Below the pieces are notes generated by a model that ran no database searches, was not told the origin of the DNA, and worked only from the letters and a program-made list of their open reading frames with translations. This document shows positions 27,681 through 37,300 of a DNA stretch of 64,000 bases, piece by piece. The number at the start of each line of letters is the position of its first letter. Within the stretch, counting starts at the first letter, position 1. The stretch is from assembly GCA_963821715.1 (NCBI GenBank), contig CAWGET010000001.1, positions 496,001 through 560,000 of the forward strand. Reading direction: 5' to 3'. The position numbers and the translations under genes are program-made. The DNA is from CAWGET01 sp963821715. Lineage in GTDB: Bacteria; Bacteroidota; Ignavibacteria; Ignavibacteriales; Melioribacteraceae.

Positions 27681-30485
27681 ATGAAAAAAATTACGCTTTT
27701 AATATTATTAATAGGCGGCGTTATCTTTGGAGGTTCGATTAAGGATTACCAATTTATTTCTCCGGTTCCCGGATCTGATTTGAACTCTCGTGAATCAACG
27801 ATTATAATCCGGGAGGGGTCGGGAATTAATTCCGGCAGTCTGCACAATTCAATTTTTGTAACGGGAAATAAGAGCGGAAAAATCAAAGGAGAAATTGTTT
27901 TAGCTTCAGACGGTAAAACAATTATTTTTAAACCGGCAAATAAATTTGCCCCGGATGAAATAGTTTCAGTTGAAATAATAGACGGAATAAAAACCAAGAC
28001 TAATAAAGCTTTGAGCGCGGTAGAGTTTTCATTCAAAGTGACACCGCTAGCCGAAAGATTAAATCCGAGAGAATACATAACTGATCAATATTATGATGAT
28101 CTGTATAGCGGCAATAGATTAAGGAAACCGGCAGACGATTCTCTTGCTTTGGATTTTCCTTCTATAAGAACTGAGGTTTCCGGAGAAACCGGCGACGGCT
28201 ATATATTCCTTACGGTATCAAGAGATATTGAGGGAGTAGGATATTATATAATGATGCTGGAAGATGACGGAACTCCTTTTTATTACAAAAAATTGCCGGA
28301 TGACTATGCTTACGATTTTAAAGTTCAGCCGAACGGAATGTTTTCGTATGCCCAATTTGTTGAACATTTTACATACACAGGCGGCGGTAATGTAAAACAT
28401 ATGTTGATGGATAACAGTTTTACCGTTGTTGATAGTTTTCAGATGGGGAACGGATACGCCGCGGAAGCGCACGATTTTAAATTGCTTTCCAATGGGAACG
28501 CTTTATTATTTGGATACGATCTTCAACCGATGGACCTTACGGAATTCGGAGGATATCCAAACGCGCTTGTCGCCGGAGCAGTAGTTCAGGAATTAGACAG
28601 AGAAAAAAATGTAATTTTTCAATGGCGAAGCTGGGACCATTACGCTTTTTCTGATACATATTTTAAAAGAATTACAAATTCGGCTTTCGATCCGGTTCAC
28701 ATAAATTCCATCACGCAATCAAACGACGGGCATATACTCGTTACGTCTAATGGTCTTCAGGAATTGACAAAGATTAACAGACAAACGGGAGAAATTATTT
28801 GGAGATTCGGAGGAAAGAATAATCAGTTCAGTTACGTAAATGAAAACGCAGAATTTACAGGCGGCTTACATAATGTAAGTCAGCTTGAAAATGGGCATGT
28901 AACATTTTTTGATAATCCCCAGACCCCGACCGGAAACGCCCGAGCTGTAGAATATAATCTAGATGAAGAAAATTTAACCGCGACTTTAGTCTGGGAATAT
29001 GTACCTGAACCTGCGGTTCACGGGTTTAGGAGAGGAAGTGTTCAGCGGCTGCCGAACGGAAATACAATAATAGGGTGGGGTTCGGCATCGGACGCTGACA
29101 GTCTTGCGGTAACCGAAGTAACCCCTGATAACCAAATCGTTTTCCAACTCTATTTCGAGCACGAAGGGCTATCCAGTTACAGGGCTTTTCGCTTCCCTTT
29201 TCCCGACGGAACTCCGGCATTAACCGCAGCACAATTTGAAGTATCGCAGGGAAATACATACGAATTTGCGGAAGGTGATTCTATTGATACCGGAATCAGC
29301 ATTAAAATAAATGAAATGAACGGCGAAGGGTACAACGAACTTATTGTTGAGAAATTTAACTTCGCGCCGAAAGATCCGGTTTTCTTCGGAAAGGCTCCTT
29401 TTGTTGAACCGGAAAGGATTTTGGTTTCGGGTGTTGGAATAAATTCAATCAATCCGGAAATATTATTCGACGTTGAATATTACGGGATTGAAAATCCTAA
29501 TGATTATATAATTTATAATCGGGAATTTGAGGGCAACGGACTCTTCAAACCGCTAGCTACAACTTATAATCAGGTAACGAATAAACTAATAGGTGAGGGG
29601 AGTAATCTTGGCGAGTTTATTCTTGCAAGACCCGATTTCGAATCCATTGTTTTCACTCCGGTTCCTTTCGCACCGGCGGATTCGGAAAAGGTGAATACTA
29701 ATTATCCTGTCACGTTGAGATGGAATCCGATTGGGTATGCAAAAGAATATAAATTGCAGGTTTCGAAAAATTTTACCGAAATTGTAGTTGATGAAGAATT
29801 TTTAACCGAAGCAATTTTTACGATGAACGAACTTGAAGTCGGTACAGATTATTTTTGGAGAGTTAAAACTTTAAATGACGCAGGCGAAAGCGAATGGTCG
29901 GAGTTTTATATGTTCAATGCCGCTCAGCCGTATATAAATATTGTTTCTCCGGAAGACTATTCGGAACTTCAACGTGGTCTTGAACATTTTATAGTTTGGG
30001 ACGACAATGTAAAACAAGATCTGATAATTGAAATAGGAAGTACATTTCCTTCCCGGGATACAATTGGGAATACAGGAGCATATAAGTGGGATATCCCATC
30101 GGATATGTCTCTGGGCACTTATTGGTTCAAGGTGAAAACTCTCGATTCCATCGCCTTGGATTCCAGGCGGTTCCAAATAATTGATACGATCACCTCTGTA
30201 GGCGAGGAAAATTTTATTGTTGAAGAATATGCGCTGTACCAAAATTATCCAAATCCGTTTAATCCCGCTACTATAATTTCTTTCGATTTGCCGGAAAGTG
30301 ATATTGTTAAATTGAAAGTGTTCGATATTCTAGGAAGGGAAGTAGCTGTTTTAACTGATGAATACAAATCTGCCGGAAAACATAAATTGGAATTTGACGC
30401 TTCCAATCTTACGAGCGGCGTTTATTTCTATTCGATTGAAACCAAATCGTTTTATAAAGTAAGGAAAATGCTGCTGATGAAATAA
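27681..30485 (+). CDS. Secreted arylsulfotransferase-like protein with T9SS domain (paralogue)
   Basis: About 934 residues from ATG 27681, which follows GAGGAAG and starts a signal peptide (KKITLLILLIGGVIFGGS); ATG 27669 is the alternative. The layout is an Ig-like domain (~20-120), an ASST-type propeller (DGTPFYYKKLPDDYAYDFKV, AAEAHDFKLLSNGNALLFGY, DPVHINSITQSNDGHILVTS, INRQTGEIIWRFGGKNNQF, GGLHNVSQLENGHVTFFDN), a FN3-like domain (~660-760) and a T9SS C-terminal domain (QNYPNPFNPATIISFDL to RKMLLMK). It is a clear paralogue of the upstream protein. The Arg of SSRH is replaced here (TSNG), so catalysis may differ or be lost. Confidence 0.86.
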   Translation: MKKITLLILLIGGVIFGGSIKDYQFISPVPGSDLNSRESTIIIREGSGINSGSLHNSIFVTGNKSGKIKGEIVLASDGKTIIFKPANKFAPDEIVSVEIIDGIKTKTNKALSAVEFSFKVTPLAERLNPREYITDQYYDDLYSGNRLRKPADDSLALDFPSIRTEVSGETGDGYIFLTVSRDIEGVGYYIMMLEDDGTPFYYKKLPDDYAYDFKVQPNGMFSYAQFVEHFTYTGGGNVKHMLMDNSFTVVDSFQMGNGYAAEAHDFKLLSNGNALLFGYDLQPMDLTEFGGYPNALVAGAVVQELDREKNVIFQWRSWDHYAFSDTYFKRITNSAFDPVHINSITQSNDGHILVTSNGLQELTKINRQTGEIIWRFGGKNNQFSYVNENAEFTGGLHNVSQLENGHVTFFDNPQTPTGNARAVEYNLDEENLTATLVWEYVPEPAVHGFRRGSVQRLPNGNTIIGWGSASDADSLAVTEVTPDNQIVFQLYFEHEGLSSYRAFRFPFPDGTPALTAAQFEVSQGNTYEFAEGDSIDTGISIKINEMNGEGYNELIVEKFNFAPKDPVFFGKAPFVEPERILVSGVGINSINPEILFDVEYYGIENPNDYIIYNREFEGNGLFKPLATTYNQVTNKLIGEGSNLGEFILARPDFESIVFTPVPFAPADSEKVNTNYPVTLRWNPIGYAKEYKLQVSKNFTEIVVDEEFLTEAIFTMNELEVGTDYFWRVKTLNDAGESEWSEFYMFNAAQPYINIVSPEDYSELQRGLEHFIVWDDNVKQDLIIEIGSTFPSRDTIGNTGAYKWDIPSDMSLGTYWFKVKTLDSIALDSRRFQIIDTITSVGEENFIVEEYALYQNYPNPFNPATIISFDLPESDIVKLKVFDILGREVAVLTDEYKSAGKHKLEFDASNLTSGVYFYSIETKSFYKVRKMLLMK

Positions 30486-30519
30486 AGGCTGTTGAACAAA
30501 TGATTGTTTGATTTTTTTT

Positions 30520-30550
30520 GAGACGCTGGATTCAGCGTCTCTGCTTTTTT
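30520..30550 (+). terminator. Rho-independent terminator
   Basis: Perfect 9-bp stem GAGACGCTG/CAGCGTCTC (30520-30528 with 30533-30541), 4-base loop, then TGCTTTTTT. Closes the arylsulfotransferase-like pair. Confidence 0.88.
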
Positions 30551-30667
30551 ATGCAAATAAAATCAATTATAAAATTAATTTATTGTTAAATCTATCCCAA
30601 TAATCATTTTATAAAAAGGAGCGCTTGTCTAATTCCAAATTCTTAATTACATTTACAATTCAAATAA

Positions 30668-30678
30668 ATGATAATCAT
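30668..30678 (+). promoter_or_regulatory. Fur/PerR-like palindrome upstream of peroxiredoxin
   Basis: ATGATAATCAT is a perfect 5-1-5 palindrome, 97 bases before the peroxiredoxin start, inside an AT-rich leader. Its core (GATAATC) resembles Fur-superfamily half-sites, so iron or peroxide control of the gene is possible. A single short palindrome in AT-rich DNA is weak evidence. Confidence 0.35.
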
Positions 30679-30774
30679 ATTTCATATCTTTTTAATTCAA
30701 AATTTTAGTTCTGTTTTAGAAATATGGAATATTTACGCGAATTTGTAGATAAATATAAAAACAAGGAGATACTG

Positions 30775-31374
30775 ATGAGTATTTTAGTTGCCCAAGAGGC
30801 GCCTGATTTTTCCGCTCCGGCTGTTTTAAGCGACGGGACAATTGTTAATGATTTTAGATTATCCGATTACAAAGGAAAGTATGTTGTACTATTTTTCTGG
30901 CCAATGGATTTTACTTTTGTATGCCCAACAGAAATAATTGCGCACGATAAACGGATCAATGAATTTAAAGATAGAGATGTTGAAGTTATCGGTGTATCGA
31001 TAGATTCACAATTCACACACTATGCATGGAGAAATACCCCCGTTAATAAAGGCGGAATCGGAGAAGTGAAATTTCCGATAGTTGCGGATGTAAAACATAA
31101 TATTACACAGGAATATGGTATTGAACATCCTGATGGTGTTGCGCTGAGAGCTTCTTTTTTAATTGATAAAGAAGGAATTGTTCAGCATCAGGTTGTAAAT
31201 AATCTACCGATAGGCAGAAATATTGACGAGATGCTGCGCGTAATTGATGCTTTACAGTATTCTGAAAAGTACGGTGAAGTATGCCCCGCAGGTTGGCAAA
31301 AAGGGGATAAGGGAATGGAAGAAAACGCGGAAGGCGTTTCTAATTATTTAGCTGAATTTGCACAAGAACTCTAG
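30775..31374 (+). CDS. 2-Cys peroxiredoxin (AhpC/Prx1 type)
   Basis: A 199-residue thiol peroxidase that reduces H2O2 and organic peroxides in the cytosol. Peroxidatic C50 lies in FTFVCPTE and resolving C170 in GEVCPAGW, the typical 2-Cys arrangement. The start at 30775 has AAGGAG six bases upstream and gives the family N-terminus MSILVAQEAPDF; the in-frame ATG at 30724 would add 17 unconserved residues. The gene is monocistronic between a terminator upstream and one at 31385-31408. A Fur/PerR-like palindrome lies in its leader. Confidence 0.95.
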   Translation: MSILVAQEAPDFSAPAVLSDGTIVNDFRLSDYKGKYVVLFFWPMDFTFVCPTEIIAHDKRINEFKDRDVEVIGVSIDSQFTHYAWRNTPVNKGGIGEVKFPIVADVKHNITQEYGIEHPDGVALRASFLIDKEGIVQHQVVNNLPIGRNIDEMLRVIDALQYSEKYGEVCPAGWQKGDKGMEENAEGVSNYLAEFAQEL

Positions 31375-31384
31375 TTAAAGTATA

Positions 31385-31408
31385 GGCGGAGCATGCTCCG
31401 CCTTTTTT
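31385..31408 (+). terminator. Rho-independent terminator after peroxiredoxin
   Basis: Perfect inverted repeat GGCGGAGCATGCTCCGCC (31385-31402) followed by six T. It may also serve the convergent DUF892 gene. Confidence 0.92.
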
Positions 31409-31439
31409 ATAATTTCCTATTTGTAACTGCAATTTTAAT

Positions 31440-31943
31440 TTACTTCTTTGCCATTGCCTTTTCATTTATAGTGTTTTTTGCTAGTTTAGATAATAATTTA
31501 TCCGTATTTTTTTCTTCTTTCAAAGTTTCTTCCAAAAGTTCTGCTGCTTTAGAGTGACCAAGTTGTTTCGCAAACGTTGCTATGCTCCCGTAACTCGCAA
31601 TCTCATAGTGCTCCACTTTCTGCGCGGCGGCAATTAATACGGCGTCCATTATCGCACCATCTGATTCCGCTTCTTTAATCATCTCTTCGCCTTCTTTAAT
31701 TATTCCTTCCATCGCTTCGCATTTTTTTGAACGAGCCTTTTTACCAACTTCGTCAAAAACTTTATTTAGTCTTTCTTTTTGATTTCTTGTCGTTTCAAGA
31801 TGATCTTCAAAAGCCTTTTTTAATTTTTCGTTGTTGGCTTTTTTTATCATTTTAGTCAGCGCTGTAATTATCTGCTGCTCAACGCTGTAGAGATCGTATA
31901 ACTCTTCCATAAAAAGCTTTTCCAGAGTTTTAATCGTACCCAT
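31440..31943 (-). CDS. DUF892 (YciE/YciF-type) ferritin-like protein
   Basis: A 167-residue four-helix-bundle protein of the DUF892 family, a ferritin-like group induced by stress in enterobacteria. It shows the family opening LEKLFMEELYDLYSVEQQI, helix 2 AFEDHLETTRNQKERL, the motif KVEHYEIASYGSIATFAKQL and LEETLKEEKNTDKLLSKL. Conserved Glu/His positions (E in ELYDLYSVEQ, EDH, E/H in KVEHYEI) suggest a di-metal site. The start has AGGAGG upstream on the minus strand. It lies beside peroxiredoxin and bacteriohemerythrin, so an oxidative-stress or iron role is likely (inference). Confidence 0.9.
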   Translation of the reverse strand: MGTIKTLEKLFMEELYDLYSVEQQIITALTKMIKKANNEKLKKAFEDHLETTRNQKERLNKVFDEVGKKARSKKCEAMEGIIKEGEEMIKEAESDGAIMDAVLIAAAQKVEHYEIASYGSIATFAKQLGHSKAAELLEETLKEEKNTDKLLSKLAKNTINEKAMAKK

Positions 31944-32159
31944 GCTGCCCTCCTGTAAGATTTATTTATTGTAAAATTATAGATATGCATAATGCCCTTC
32001 TTTTAAGGTAAATCAAAAAAATAGATTTGTCAAGTGAATGTGAGTCCGTTAGCAGGAAGTATTTCCGCAGCGGCAATTTTAGTCCGGTGATAATTGTGCG
32101 AAGATAGAGACCTTTCCAATTAAAAATTTATTAACCGGAAAGGTCCGTATTAAATAAGT

Positions 32160-32555
32160 TTACGCTTTAAGATACGTTTTGTATTTTTGGTCAGATTCAA
32201 GAATATGATTGTTCAGCCAGGTTTTGAGGAACATCATAACATCCAGCGTTAAAGATGTTTTGCCGGCGGCATATTTCTTTTGAAGTTCCACAACTTCTTT
32301 AGTTAATTTATCGTGTTCCATTTTATGAAATGTAAACTGCGGATAATTATTTCTTGTAAGCAAGTTTTCTTCCGTAGAAAAATGTTCTTTCGTATAAAAA
32401 ACTAAATCGTTTAAAGTTTTTTGCAAAACTTCTTTTCCCTTTGCTTCTTTCATAGCAGTATGAAGCTGATTGATGTAACCGATCAACCTTTTATGCTGCT
32501 GATCTATAATCGCATTGTTAACACTGTAATTTTCTTTCCAACTGATTAAATCCAT
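32160..32555 (-). CDS. Bacteriohemerythrin
   Basis: A 131-residue single-domain hemerythrin with all seven di-iron ligands in place: H21 (DQQHKR), H58 and E62 (YTKEHFSTEE), H77 and H81 (HKMEH), and H117 with D122 (NNHILESDQ). It would bind O2 reversibly in the cytosol, for storage, sensing or delivery in microaerobic cells. The ~215-base spacing to the DUF892 gene suggests separate promoters. No other domain is attached. Confidence 0.95.
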   Translation of the reverse strand: MDLISWKENYSVNNAIIDQQHKRLIGYINQLHTAMKEAKGKEVLQKTLNDLVFYTKEHFSTEENLLTRNNYPQFTFHKMEHDKLTKEVVELQKKYAAGKTSLTLDVMMFLKTWLNNHILESDQKYKTYLKA

Positions 32556-32764
32556 TATTCACCTGTAAAATTTTTAGAATTGATTTTATTATCGAAAGAA
32601 GATCAAAATATTTTATTCCTTTCTATGAAATTTTATTCAAGATAAACAATCAATTTCGGTCGTCAAATTCGTCATCAAAATAAACGCTTTTTAAGATTTT
32701 ATTTTTATTTGCGTAATCAATCTTGTAAGTTTGAATTATTATTTTTTATGAAAACGGAGTTACG

Positions 32765-33931
32765 ATGAAAGTGCCTTTGCTCGATCTTAAACCACAATAT
32801 CAATCGTTAAAAAAAGAATTAGATGAAGCAGTGATGAACGTAGTTGAATCGCAATATTTTATACTTGGACCCGAAGTAGCTGAACTTGAAAAAGAACTGA
32901 CCGATTTTCTAGATGTTAAATATGCGCTCGGGGTTTCATCAGGAACCGATGCTTTATTGCTAGCTTTGATGGCGCTCGATATTCAACCCGGAGACGAAGT
33001 GATTGTTCCGACGTATTCATTCTTTGCTACTGCCGGTGTTGTTTCCCGATTAAATGCTATTCCGGTTTTTGCTGATGTCGATCCGGTCACAATGAACATC
33101 GATCCTTCGGATTTAGAGAAGAGAATTACAGATAAAACTAAAGTGATAATTCCGGTCCATCTTTACGGGCAAAGTGCTGATATGAATCCGATTATGGAAT
33201 TGGCTAACAAGCACAATCTTTATGTTGTTGAAGACGGCGCACAGGCGATAAGCGCGGAATACAAAGACGGAAGAAAAGTCGGGACCATCGGTCATATCGG
33301 ATGTTATTCATTCTTCCCGAGTAAAAATCTGGGTTGTTTCGGAGACGGCGGGTTGGTTGTTACAAACGATGAAAAACTTTATGAAACTTTAAAAATAAAA
33401 AGAGTTCACGGCGCCGAACCGAAATATTACCATAAAGTTATCGGCGGAAATTTTAGATTGGACGCGCTTCAAGCCGCGGTTATTCGGGTAAAATTGCCGC
33501 ATTTGAATTCGTGGTCGGAAAAAAGACGTGAAAACGCGGCTTTATACGACAGACTTTTTATTGAAAGCGGACTTGCAGAAGAAGCAGGAAAAATTTCCTT
33601 TGATGAAAAAAATAAAGTCCTTTTACCAAAAGCAGTTTACAAAGAAAATAATTTGAAAAACTATCACATTTATAATCAATATATTATTCGTGTTGAAAAA
33701 AGAGATGAACTTAGAAGATTTTTATCCGATAATGAAATAGCAAGTGAAATTTATTATCCTGTTTCATTTCACGAACAGGAATGTTTTGCGGAATTAAAAT
33801 ACAGTAATGGAGACTTTCCGGTGTCTGAATTCAGTGAGTCTACTTCTCTTGCTTTGCCTATTTATCCTGAACTTTCCGAAGAACAGATAAAATATACGGC
33901 GGATAAGATTAAAGAATTTTTTAATAAATAA
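32765..33931 (+). CDS. DegT/DnrJ/EryC1/StrS-family sugar aminotransferase
   Basis: A 388-residue PLP enzyme that aminates nucleotide-linked keto sugars. The PLP-binding SSGTDALLLAL is at ~58-68, D157 lies in VVEDGAQA, the Schiff-base lysine K187 in SFFPSKNLG, and the family loop HGAEPKYYHKVIGGNFRLDA follows. Closest in feel to the dTDP-3-amino-hexose (FdtB/WecE-like) branch, but the exact sugar cannot be read. It stands alone, with no nucleotide-sugar epimerase, dehydratase or glycosyltransferase beside it. GGAG lies upstream of the start. Confidence 0.9.
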   Translation: MKVPLLDLKPQYQSLKKELDEAVMNVVESQYFILGPEVAELEKELTDFLDVKYALGVSSGTDALLLALMALDIQPGDEVIVPTYSFFATAGVVSRLNAIPVFADVDPVTMNIDPSDLEKRITDKTKVIIPVHLYGQSADMNPIMELANKHNLYVVEDGAQAISAEYKDGRKVGTIGHIGCYSFFPSKNLGCFGDGGLVVTNDEKLYETLKIKRVHGAEPKYYHKVIGGNFRLDALQAAVIRVKLPHLNSWSEKRRENAALYDRLFIESGLAEEAGKISFDEKNKVLLPKAVYKENNLKNYHIYNQYIIRVEKRDELRRFLSDNEIASEIYYPVSFHEQECFAELKYSNGDFPVSEFSESTSLALPIYPELSEEQIKYTADKIKEFFNK

Positions 33932-33970
33932 TTTTATTTATAATTACAGATTGAGTAGTCAATCGTGTTC

Positions 33971-34092
33971 TGTCATTTCGAACTTCGACTGCCTTTTGGC
34001 AGACAGGTTTATCGGGTTGAGAAATTCTACATATAAAAATAAGATTTCACGTTGTAAATTTAAATAATCCAGATTGGCTTTTCGCAATGACA
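33971..34092. repeat. REP/MITE-like element with TGTCATT...AATGACA ends
   Basis: Terminal inverted repeats TGTCATTTCG (33971-33980) and CGCAATGACA (34083-34092) bracket 122 bases. Internal words GAGAAATTCTA and AGATTTCAC match the GTCATTTCGA...GAGAAATC style of intergenic repeat common in Bacteroidota genomes. The interior looks degraded (an inserted TGCCTTTTGGCAGACAGG part). Copy number cannot be judged from one window. Confidence 0.55.
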
Positions 34093-34148
34093 TTTAAAAC
34101 AAACTTGAAGTCAATTTATTCTTACTGAGCATCAGGAAGTTCTTAAAA

Positions 34149-34201
34149 GGCAGGATTTTTTCACGATTGACTATTTATTTTTTTGGTGAAAAAATCCTGT
34201 C
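34149..34201. repeat. Long inverted repeat (16-bp arms) upstream of surface-protein gene
   Basis: Arms CAGGATTTTTTCAC (34151-34164) and GTGAAAAAATCCTG (34186-34199) are perfect over 14 bp and extend by one wobble and one G-C pair to 34149/34201. The loop is 21 bases, mostly A/T. It could be a bidirectional terminator for the DegT gene, though 220 bases away, or part of a mobile repeat. Confidence 0.7.
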
Positions 34202-34375
34202 GAAATAAAAATTATGAGGGCGCAAAAAATACAGTTGATTTATATCACTTCAAAAATCAATAAAAATGATTAATATATATCAAATTGATACTTAATGTTT
34301 GCTAATTTACAGTAATCTATTTATTATTCTCAAATTGAGACAAAATATTTTATAAAATATAGGAGTTAAAAATCT

Positions 34376-37300
34376 ATGAAAAAACACTTTTCTATTCCAA
34401 CAATAATTCTTTTCCTCTTAATCGCCGGCGGTTTATTCGCTCAGCCGACAATTACAAAACAACCCACCGGGAAAACCGTTTGGGAAGGGGAGAAAGTAAC
34501 TTTTACAGTTGAAGCCACAGGCAACGAGCCGTTGATGTACCAATGGAAAAAAGACGGAACCGATATAACAACGGGAGATGTTTTAGGATCGGAAAAAATC
34601 CTTAACGGAAATTTCAGTAGCTTTGTAAGCGGCAATCCGGAAAACTGGACGGTAACCGGGACGAACGGAATTAAAGCCTATGTTGAAGATAACGGCGGAG
34701 CGGCGAGATTATATTCCGACAGCGCTTCTATCTCATTGAGTCAGGGCGGATTATTGCTTAATAAAACTTATGTTTATCAATTTGTGGTAACATCGGTTGA
34801 TTCAGGCGTGGTGTATTTCCAGAATACCAATGATACTGATACTCAGACTATCGATTCAATCCTTGCTGCAGGAACTTACCAGGGATACTTCAAGGCTTTA
34901 CAAGGAACAAGTTTAAGATTTAAAACTAAAGAAGGTGTGGGAACTGACGTTACTATTGATAATATTACCGTAAAGGAAGTAGTAAGCAGTCCCCATTTTT
35001 CTACGTACGTAACTCCTGTATTAACCCGCAATGATAATGGTGCAAAATATACAGTAGCAGTTTCTAATGCTATGGGTTCGGTTGTTTCTAATGAGGCTGC
35101 CGTAACGGTTGAATATTTTGACGGCAGAGTTACAGAGGATTTGCAAGTGCTCTATACTTTTCAGGCTGGAAGCGGAACGCGCGTAAATGATATAAGCGGG
35201 GTAGGAAATCCATCTAATCTTTCTATTGTGACACCGGAATTAGCTATATGGACGAATCATGGTTTGTTCGCCAATGAAGGAACAATAATTAGATCGGATA
35301 CAAATAATACAAATTTAGTTCCGGTTTACGAAGGTTCGGATGAAATTACAATTGAAGCATGGATCTATCCTTCGGTTACATTCACGGAAAAAGAAGCGAA
35401 AATATTTACTTATTCAGCTGCCGCATCATACAAAAATTTTGTTTTACAACAAGTCGGAGACCGGTATGAAGTTAAGCTAAGAAGGGTTGACGTATTAGAA
35501 GCCGAACCTGCATTGGTTTCACCTGCAGGATCTGTTAAAAATGAATTGACCCACATAGTTTTCACTAGAGCTTCAGACGGTACAGCAAAAATGTATATTA
35601 ACGGCGCTGAAGTAGCATCAGATAATTTGCCGGGTGAAATTGATTTCAGCCCTGAGTTCAGACTTGGAATTGCCAACGAAATTTGGGGCGGATATCCCTG
35701 GAAAGGCGCCTACTACTTGACAGCTCTTTATTCAAGAGCGCTTTCTCAAGATGAAATAAGCAATAACTATTCAGAAATTGTAACTTTTGATGAATTCCCT
35801 GTAGTTACTATAAATCCGAAAGATAAATCGGTATTGACTGGCGAAAACGTAACTTTCCGTTTTGAAGCTTACAGTACACTACCAATTACTTATCAGTGGA
35901 AAAAGAACGGTGTTGATATACCGGGCGCAACAGGTACATCGTATTCCATTGTAAACGCGTCGATTAATGACGACGGTGATGTTTATTCCGCTGTTGCTAC
36001 AAATTCAGCAGGCACAGTAGCAAGCCGCGAAGCAAAATTATCGGTTACGGCATCGGGGGATAGAATTACGGCAGGACTATCGGTGTTATATACGTTTGAA
36101 GAAGGAACGGGTAATTTGATTGAAGACCGTTCAGATAACGGTACTCCACTTAATTTAGCAATCAACACTCCGAATGCAGTAGAATGGAATGATTTTGGTC
36201 TGAAGATTAATAGTGCGGCTTCCATCAGTTCTACAATGGCTGCTGCCAAACTTGTAGATGATATTTCCTCAACCAATGAAATAACAATTGAAGCTTGGGT
36301 AAAACCGGATAATATTCTTCAAGCCGGCCCCAGAAGAATAATAACAATGTCTTCGGGCAATACAAGAAATTTTATGCTTGGGCAGGAAGCGAGATCTTAC
36401 GAAGCTTGGATAAGGAGTACGGGTTCTAATGAGGTAGGAAACCGTGTAGCCTCTACAAGCACTCTCACTACCGATTTAACACATGTAGTGTTTACACGGG
36501 CTTCCGACGGAACAGCTAAATTTTATTTGGACGGTGTTGAAGTTGTTTCTCAAGATTTTGCGGGTGATTTTTCTAATTGGGATAATAATTTCCTTCTCTC
36601 ATTAGGAAATGAAATAGGCATCCAAGATAAAGAATTCATTGGATTGATAAATTTGATAGCCGTTTACAACAGGGCTTTAACAGAAGCTGAAGTTATACAG
36701 AATTTTGGTGTAGGTGCCTCAGGTGATCCTGAAGTTATGGCTCCGACAAATCTTACTGTGACTATCAATGCTCAGGAAAACGTTAGGCTGATGTGGAAAG
36801 ATATTTCGGATAATGAAGAAGGATATATTGTTGAACGGGGACAAGGTTCGCCGATAAATTATTCTGCCATTGATACTCTAAATGCGAACGATTCCAACTA
36901 TGTCGATCTTACTGCCGACCCCAATCAATTGTATAATTACAGAGTAAAAGGCTATAACTTTTTAAAAATATCCGATTACAGTAATGCTGCACAAAATCTT
37001 CTTCCGCCGGCTGCTTTAAGTGCAAAAGCGGCAGCACTTGGTCAGATTATGCTTACTTGGAGTAATCAAAATACCGATGAAACCGATTTAGTACTTGAAA
37101 GAAGTGAAAATAACGATACTGCTTTTACAGTTTATGATACCTTGGCTAATGTTGAAACTTATGTCGATACAAATGTAGTTGACGCTTCAACATATTACTA
37201 TCGTCTTCGCGCTATTAAAGGAAGCGTAAGATCGGGCTTAAGTAATGTAGCTGATTCGAGAGCGTTGATAACTCCGATTATGAGTCCAAGTAAATTAGCC

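Larger units (their letters stand above)
33932..34375. other. Gene-free stretch with repeat elements, 444 bases
   Basis: Contains a REP-like element (33971-34092), a long perfect inverted repeat (34149-34201) and the AT-rich promoter region of the Ig/LamG/FN3 gene, which has AGGAG before its ATG. No coding sequence is seen. Confidence 0.7.

Noticed and set aside
29871..30242. 123-codon minus-strand frame
   Set aside because: Antisense to the second arylsulfotransferase-like gene and without a recognisable motif or start signal.
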